NCBI GenBank assembly: GCA_949592205.1
Contig: CATIUR010000005.1
Coordinates: forward strand, 132,672,277-132,736,276
Direction of reading: 5' to 3'
From: Helichrysum umbraculigerum
Lineage: Eukaryota > Streptophyta > Magnoliopsida > Asterales > Asteraceae
Length of the DNA stretch: 64,000 bases
In this document: in pieces, positions 58,931 through 64,000 of the stretch
Layout: each line of letters opens with the position of its first letter
Numbering within the stretch: position 1 is the first letter of the stretch
Notes under the pieces: model-generated
The model's input: only the letters and a program-made list of their open reading frames with translations
Told to the model about the DNA's origin: nothing
Database searches by the model: none
Translations under genes and position numbers: made by a program

Positions 58931-59297
58931 ACATTCGGATATATATATATATACCTCCAGAAATAATATTACAAACAAATACGTACCTTTACATATGTAT
59001 GAACTTTTATAAGTATACAAAATAACGAAGCACATAATAATAATACTTTGAATTATTATTACGAAAACTCACCAACGGGCCGTACACATTTTCAAAACGC
59101 AATCAAACAAACAAACAAATCAAATGTATTTGGACATTACTAGTTGTGTGATCAACTAGCATAGGTGATCTTTTAAGATACCTACTCATCATTATAACCT
59201 TTCGCGTTTAGAACGTCCGGCAGGTTACAGTCGTTTGGGCGACATCATATCTTTGTGCACCATCACTATTTGCTTTTAGAAAACGCATCAGACTCAG

Positions 59298-59790
59298 GTG
59301 AGTCTCATAGCTCCGACTTTTTACTGTTTTTACTCCCGGGGTGGGAATACGTGTTCTATTTGTTTTACATGTGAACACGAGTACTAAAACTCGCTATATT
59401 CTGCATGAGCTGTTTACTAATCATTTTAAAGCCCTCCAACGATCATAGTTTGGTAATACTTTTGTAGCGTGAATGTTAGTGTATGGTACCATATAGGATT
59501 GACACTCCTCGTCCGGGTTATCAAGCACTAACTGGTCAAACGGACACATTAGCATTTGTTCATACGAGTGTAGATTAGGCACTCGCAGGGAGGCACCCTC
59601 GCTCAGGCACTTGATTGTGATCCTGACACCTCAGTTAAGCTCAGACTATGACCTCATGGCAGACATATACATTATTTGATTGATTTCAAATCACTATACT
59701 AAATCTTGTGGTTCACACACATTACTTTATCATTATACAAACCTGTGAGCTCACCAGCTTTTAGCTGACCATTTTAGCATGTATTCTCAG
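59298..59790 (+). other. Predicted LTR intron (element at 57034)
   Basis: Donor CTCAG|GTGAGTCTC at 59298; branch-like GCTGACC, then ATTTTAGCATGTATTCTCAG|GT ending at 59790. 493 bp. Prediction only. Confidence 0.5.
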
Positions 59791-60083
59791 GTACTCAGCA
59801 GTAGTAGGACTGCTCAGGATATTATGTAGCTCGAGTCGCATACAGACACTAGGAGATTCCTCTGCATTTCTACATTTTGTAAATCAGATATGCCTTAAAA
59901 TCTCTAAACATTAATTACGAGCTTTTGTAAACGTTACAACTTTGTAAAACTTTTACATTATATTAATGTAACTTGTAAACGACGCATATAGAGTCGTTCA
60001 TTATATATCTTGTGTGCTTTGATTATTGATTAGTCGCGCCCCTACCCTATTCGCTTCCGCAACCCGAAATTGGGCGTGCGACA

Positions 60084-60310
60084 GATTGGTATCAGAGCCT
60101 AAGGTTATAGTGAACTAGGTTGCATTTAGTGAGCCTAGACTATTACCGTTAGGCAATATTTCCTTATTAGGTATGACTGGTTCAGGGATTACATCATACA
60201 ACTTTAATTTAACATAGCCTGATCAACTTTGTACAATTAAGGGAAGATGATGTGAGGTCTGAAACGGTTATCTTGAACAGGAATACACTAGTTGACTCTG
60301 ATCACGAGAG
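60084..60310 (+). promoter_or_regulatory. Primer-binding site and conserved leader
   Basis: PBS TGGTATCAGAGCC at 60087-60099, three bases past the LTR, then the leader shared with the other two elements. Confidence 0.88.
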
Positions 60311-60355
60311 AAACCGGACCTAAACATGTATGTGCTAGAAACATTAGGCTATATG

Positions 60356-60424
<69 letters not shown>
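60356..60424. repeat. (TA)n microsatellite
   Basis: About 34 TA units between the leader and the coiled-coil ORF. Confidence 0.95.
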
Positions 60425-60426
<2 letters not shown>

Positions 60427-60461
60427 CCTCACAATACTTACTAAACGCTCTTGCCACAGAC

Positions 60462-61184
60462 ATGGCAGACATCTCTCCTCTAGCACCGACAGATGCTAAC
60501 AACGAAGCTCAAACCTACCCAACTGTAGAGGAGTTAACCGCTTTACCCCAATCTTCTACTGAACCTCTCTATTATATCACTGGAGAGGCACGAGTTACAC
60601 GACATCAAATAAGGGGTAACGGATCAGCTCGAGTTAACCCTTACCACACTGGTTACACCTCAACTAGGGCAGACTATCCAACTTACCCTCGTAAGTGGGA
60701 TTGGCTACCTACAACCTTGAACACCTGGAGGTCTGAAGAAGCCATACAGATTCCTGCTGACCCCATGGATATCTCCCCGTATACTCAAGAACCAGTTCAC
60801 CATACTGTCCCCGTGCTTGCTACCCGACTACACCGTCATGAGGCAAGACTTGAAAGCTTGGAACGGGAACAATACATAGTACAAATGTACTGGTTACGCC
60901 AATCACACGACCGCATTGCACAACTGTACCAGGAATAAGAAGACATGACCCAGACAATGGAAATGATTCATCAACAAGTAATTGATGACAGGAGCACAGT
61001 TGATCTCCCGCAGACAAGACTAGAAGAATGTGAGCAACGCTCACGAGAAGCTGAAAAGTACTCCCGTGAATTAGTACAATGACTAGTTTTGGCAGAAGAT
61101 AATGCCAGACAAGCCAGCAGACTTGCAACCACCGTGGACCACCTTATCACTCTCATGTCACAAGTGAACTTGCGCCGAAATTAG
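60462..61184 (+). pseudogene. Coiled-coil upstream ORF, broken by two stops
   Basis: The frame opens at the ATG at 60462 and runs to a TAG at 61182-61184 (241 codons), with in-frame TAA at 60936-60938 and TGA at 61080-61082. The last third, LEECEQRSREAEKYSRE and LVLAEDNARQASRLA, closely matches the 161-residue ORF at 33135-33620. The first 110 residues are longer and different, rich in Pro, Thr and Tyr. Same place, between PBS and gag. Whether the first 158 residues are still made cannot be told. Confidence 0.8.
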
Positions 61185-61450
61185 AATAGTATCTATCTTG
61201 TAATCTATCCAGCTATCTATGTAGGAATCTTGTAATTCGACCGGATGTAACATTTCCCGGTATCTTTTGTAAACTCTAAATTCTGTAACCTTTTGAACTT
61301 ATACCCTGCATGGTATCGCAACTTATTATCTAATGAAATATGATTATCACTTCGTGCCGTTGTATATTAACTCCTTGTATATATACATATGTGATATATC
61401 ATGATTTTGTACAACCATCTCATTTATCTCTTTCCTTTGTGTTCAGTATT

Positions 61451-64000
61451 ATGCCTCCGAGACGTACGTTTAATCAAGCTGATGTTGACCGACTTGTTGC
61501 CCAAGGGGTAGCTGATGCTTTAGCTGCCCGACAGCAACAATCTGAGACTAATGAAACACTGAACACCACACCTCCACCGAAACCCTGCTCATACAAGGAC
61601 TTTCTGAGCTGTAAACCACTGAATTTCAAGGGCACCGAGGGTGCTATTGGGTTACTGCGCTGGGTGGAGAAAATGGAGTTAGTCTTCCAAATCTGTAACT
61701 GCCAGGAAGACTGCAAAGTCAAATACTCCACCTGCACCTTCATGGATGGTGCTCTGACTTGGTGGAATACTTATGCTCAGACTGTGGGCATTGACACTGC
61801 TTTCTTAACACCGTGGGAAGATTTGAAACGGATGCTGAAGGACGAGTACTGTCCAAGGGATGAGATTCAATAACTAGAGAATGAGTTCTGGCACCTCACC
61901 ACCCAAGGCAATGACATTGCCAGTTTCACCACCAGATTCAATCAGCGGGCACTGCTGTGCCCATCTTTAGTTGATCCGGAGTACAAACGGATTGAACGAT
62001 ACATATGGGGACTTCCCCCACGTATTCAGGGTATGGTCACTGCTTCCAACCCCACGACCATTCAGGGTGCCGTCCGTATGGCACATAATCTCATGGCACA
62101 AGTGGTTCGTCGGGGAACACCAGCTGCCAACCACAATCCCAATCAGTCTGGGGACAACAAACGCAAATGGTCTGGGAACAACAATAACTCCCAATCATCA
62201 AAGAAGCCTGACACCATCAAGGCCTACTCCTCTGGCCCTGAACCTAAAAAGGGCTACACTGGAAACAAGCCCTACTGTTCTATGTGCCGTAGACATCATG
62301 ATGGTCCTTGCGGTACTCCATGCACCACTTGTCAGCGCTATGGACATATAGCAAAAGACTGCAAGTCTAACACCACCAACACCAACACCAACCAACCTAG
62401 AGCCTGCTTTGAATGCGGCAACCCAGGGCATTTCAGGAATGATTGTCCAAAGCTGAAGAATAAGGGCAGTAACACCGCTAAAGGTAGAGCCTTCGTCCTA
62501 AACTTAAAAGAAGCCCGCCAAGACCCAAATGTGGTCTCGGGTACGTTCCTACTCAACAATTTGACTGCCTCTGTTCTATTTGATACTGGTGCTGATAGAA
62601 GTTTTATATCTGATGAATTCTGCCCACTACTTGACATCACACCTGTTGCATTAGATGCTAAGTACATTGTAGAGTTAGCTAACGGCAAGCTCATTGAAAC
62701 TGATAGTGTGATATCCAATTGCACTTTAAACCTCGTCGATGAATTATTTTCTATTGATCTTATTCCTGTCGAGATTGGAAGCTTCGACATCATCATTGGC
62801 AAGGATTGGCTGTCTAAGCATCGTGCCGAGATAATCTGTTTTGATAAGATTGTCCGCATACCTCTCGTCTCCGATAGTACTCTAGTCATACAAGGGGAGA
62901 CCGGTGGGATGAGATTAAATATCATTTCATGCATGAAAACCCGTAAGTACTTGAGAAAGGGTTATCAGGCAATCCTCGCACATGTCATGGAGAAAAAGTC
63001 AGAGGAGAAGCGACTCGAGGATGTGCCAATTGTTCGAGACTTTCCTGAAGTCTTTCCCGAAGAACTGCCTGGTCTTCCACCAACGAGACAGGTAGAGTTC
63101 TCTATCGATCTTGTGCCCGGTGCAGCACCCGTGGCACGAGCACCATATCGTTTAGCCCCATCCGAACTTCAGGAGTTATCCACTAAGTTACAGGAGCTCC
63201 TGGACAAAGGATTCATTAGACCAAGTTCCTCACCCTGGGGAGCTACGGTCCTATTTGTCAAAAAGAAAGACGGTTCTTTCCGCATGTGCATCGATTACAG
63301 AGAACTGAACAAGTTAACTGTAAAGAACCGTTATCCACTCCCACGCATCGATGATCTATTCGACCAACTTCAAGGTTCAAGCTTCTATTCCAAGATCGAT
63401 CTGCGATCTGGATATCATCAATTACGAGTTCGCGATGTTGACATTCCGAAAACTGCTTTCCGAACTCGTTACGGGCATTATGAGTTTCAAGTTATGCCCT
63501 TCGGTTTAACAAACGCACCGGCAGTATTCATGGACCTTATGAACCGAGTGTGCAAACCTTACCTCTATAAATTTGTCATTGTCTTTATAGATGACATTCT
63601 AATTTACTCTCGCAACGAGCAAGAACATGCGCAACATCTCAAAACCATTCTAGAACTACTACGACATGAAGATTTATACGCCAAATTCTCTAAGTGTGAG
63701 TTCTGGATGCAAACCGTTCAATTCCTTAGACACGTGATTGACAGTCAAGGAATTCATGTAGATCTATCAAAAATTGAGGCTATCAAATGCTGGCAAGCAC
63801 CTACTACGCCGACCGAAGTACGCCAATTCTTGGGTCTTGCTGGGTACAATCGGCGATTCATTGAAAACTTCTCAAAAATAGCCCAACCACTTACGACCCT
63901 CACCCAAAAAGAAAAGAAATTCGACTGGACTGACAAACAAGAGTCATCATTCCAACTGTTAAAACGAAAGCTTTGCAGTGCACCTATCCTATCCTTACCC
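61451..64000 (+). pseudogene. gag-pol: Gag-Pol with one premature stop, truncated by the window end
   Basis: The frame runs 850 codons from the ATG at 61451 (MPPRRT) to the window end with a single TAA at 61871-61873 inside Gag, where the relative has a lysine codon. Gag (GLLRWVEKM, LTWWN), two zinc knuckles, protease LFDTGADRS, and reverse transcriptase with FIDD near codon 714 are all in frame. RNase H is just starting; integrase lies outside. One change from AAR to TAA explains the break, so loss was recent or stop read-through could occur. The protein is very close to that at 28391-32845 from the protease onward. Confidence 0.9.

Larger units (their letters stand above)
57034..60083 (+). 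repeat. 5' LTR (3.05 kb)
   Basis: TGTGACACCCGAC to GGGCGTGCGACA, with a CT-rich leader at about 57720-57850. The 5' end is similar in text to the other Tekay LTRs but the middle is not. Confidence 0.9.
57034..64000 (+). mobile_element. Tekay/Del LTR retrotransposon, truncated by the window end
   Basis: 5' LTR, PBS, leader, broken coiled-coil ORF and gag-pol in the usual order; the 3' part is outside the window. It is inserted in the interior of element D; the five bases before it are TATAC. It is related to 25805-37121 but is a distinct LTR family. Confidence 0.93.

Overview
This is plant nuclear DNA: AT-rich, intron-containing, and almost entirely transposable elements stacked inside one another. 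Compact Ty3/gypsy chromoviruses of Tekay/Del type with LTRs of 2.3 to 3.1 kb, Harbinger elements carrying only a Myb-like accessory gene, and long-TIR Mutator elements suggest a large dicot genome. I think Asteraceae is likely, but that is inference from family resemblance.

There are two host loci. The first is a small secreted cysteine-rich peptide gene (7030-7287, +) with its own TATA box and a decayed tandem copy at 9099-9318; a 1.27 kb Mutator-like element with a 9-bp target duplication lies between them. The second is a four-exon FLX-like (FLOWERING LOCUS C EXPRESSOR-like) coiled-coil gene (38105-41618, -). It is hemmed in by an 8.1 kb nested Mutator/hAT block starting 134 bp upstream of its ATG and by a Harbinger terminus and Tekay-bearing insertion just past its stop codon. 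The last part of its final exon is duplicated 12.5 kb away, at 25626-25688.

Layout: 1-235 LTR fragment; 644-4922 degenerate Harbinger element; 6.9-9.4 kb peptide gene cluster; 11385-25465 second Harbinger element (intact Myb-like gene at 23993-25099) split by a 12 kb Gag-only LTR element (11706-23763), whose 5' LTR is itself split by a solo LTR (12346-15260); 25327-38167 a 362-bp direct duplication flanking a hAT-like remnant that holds an intact-ORF Tekay element (25805-37121, -); 38-41.6 kb FLX-like gene; 41765-49870 nested DNA transposons; 50858-57033 a minus-strand LTR element (3' LTR plus some interior) containing a solo LTR (53125-55968) and interrupted by a further Tekay element (57034 to the window end, +).

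The most unusual signals are three. (1) The Tekay copy at 25805-37121 has a fold-back 5' end: both outer termini are U5 ends, yet they are flanked by a perfect 5-bp target duplication. It looks like an aberrant cDNA that switched template onto a strong-stop cDNA before integrating. (2) Six different LTR families here share a CAG|GTGAGT-type donor and a branch-point/acceptor module around spacers of very different length, which suggests an intron inside the R-U5 region. (3) Two elements carry an extra coiled-coil ORF between PBS and gag, and three elements, including the Gag-only one, share a conserved leader just after the PBS, a candidate shared packaging signal.
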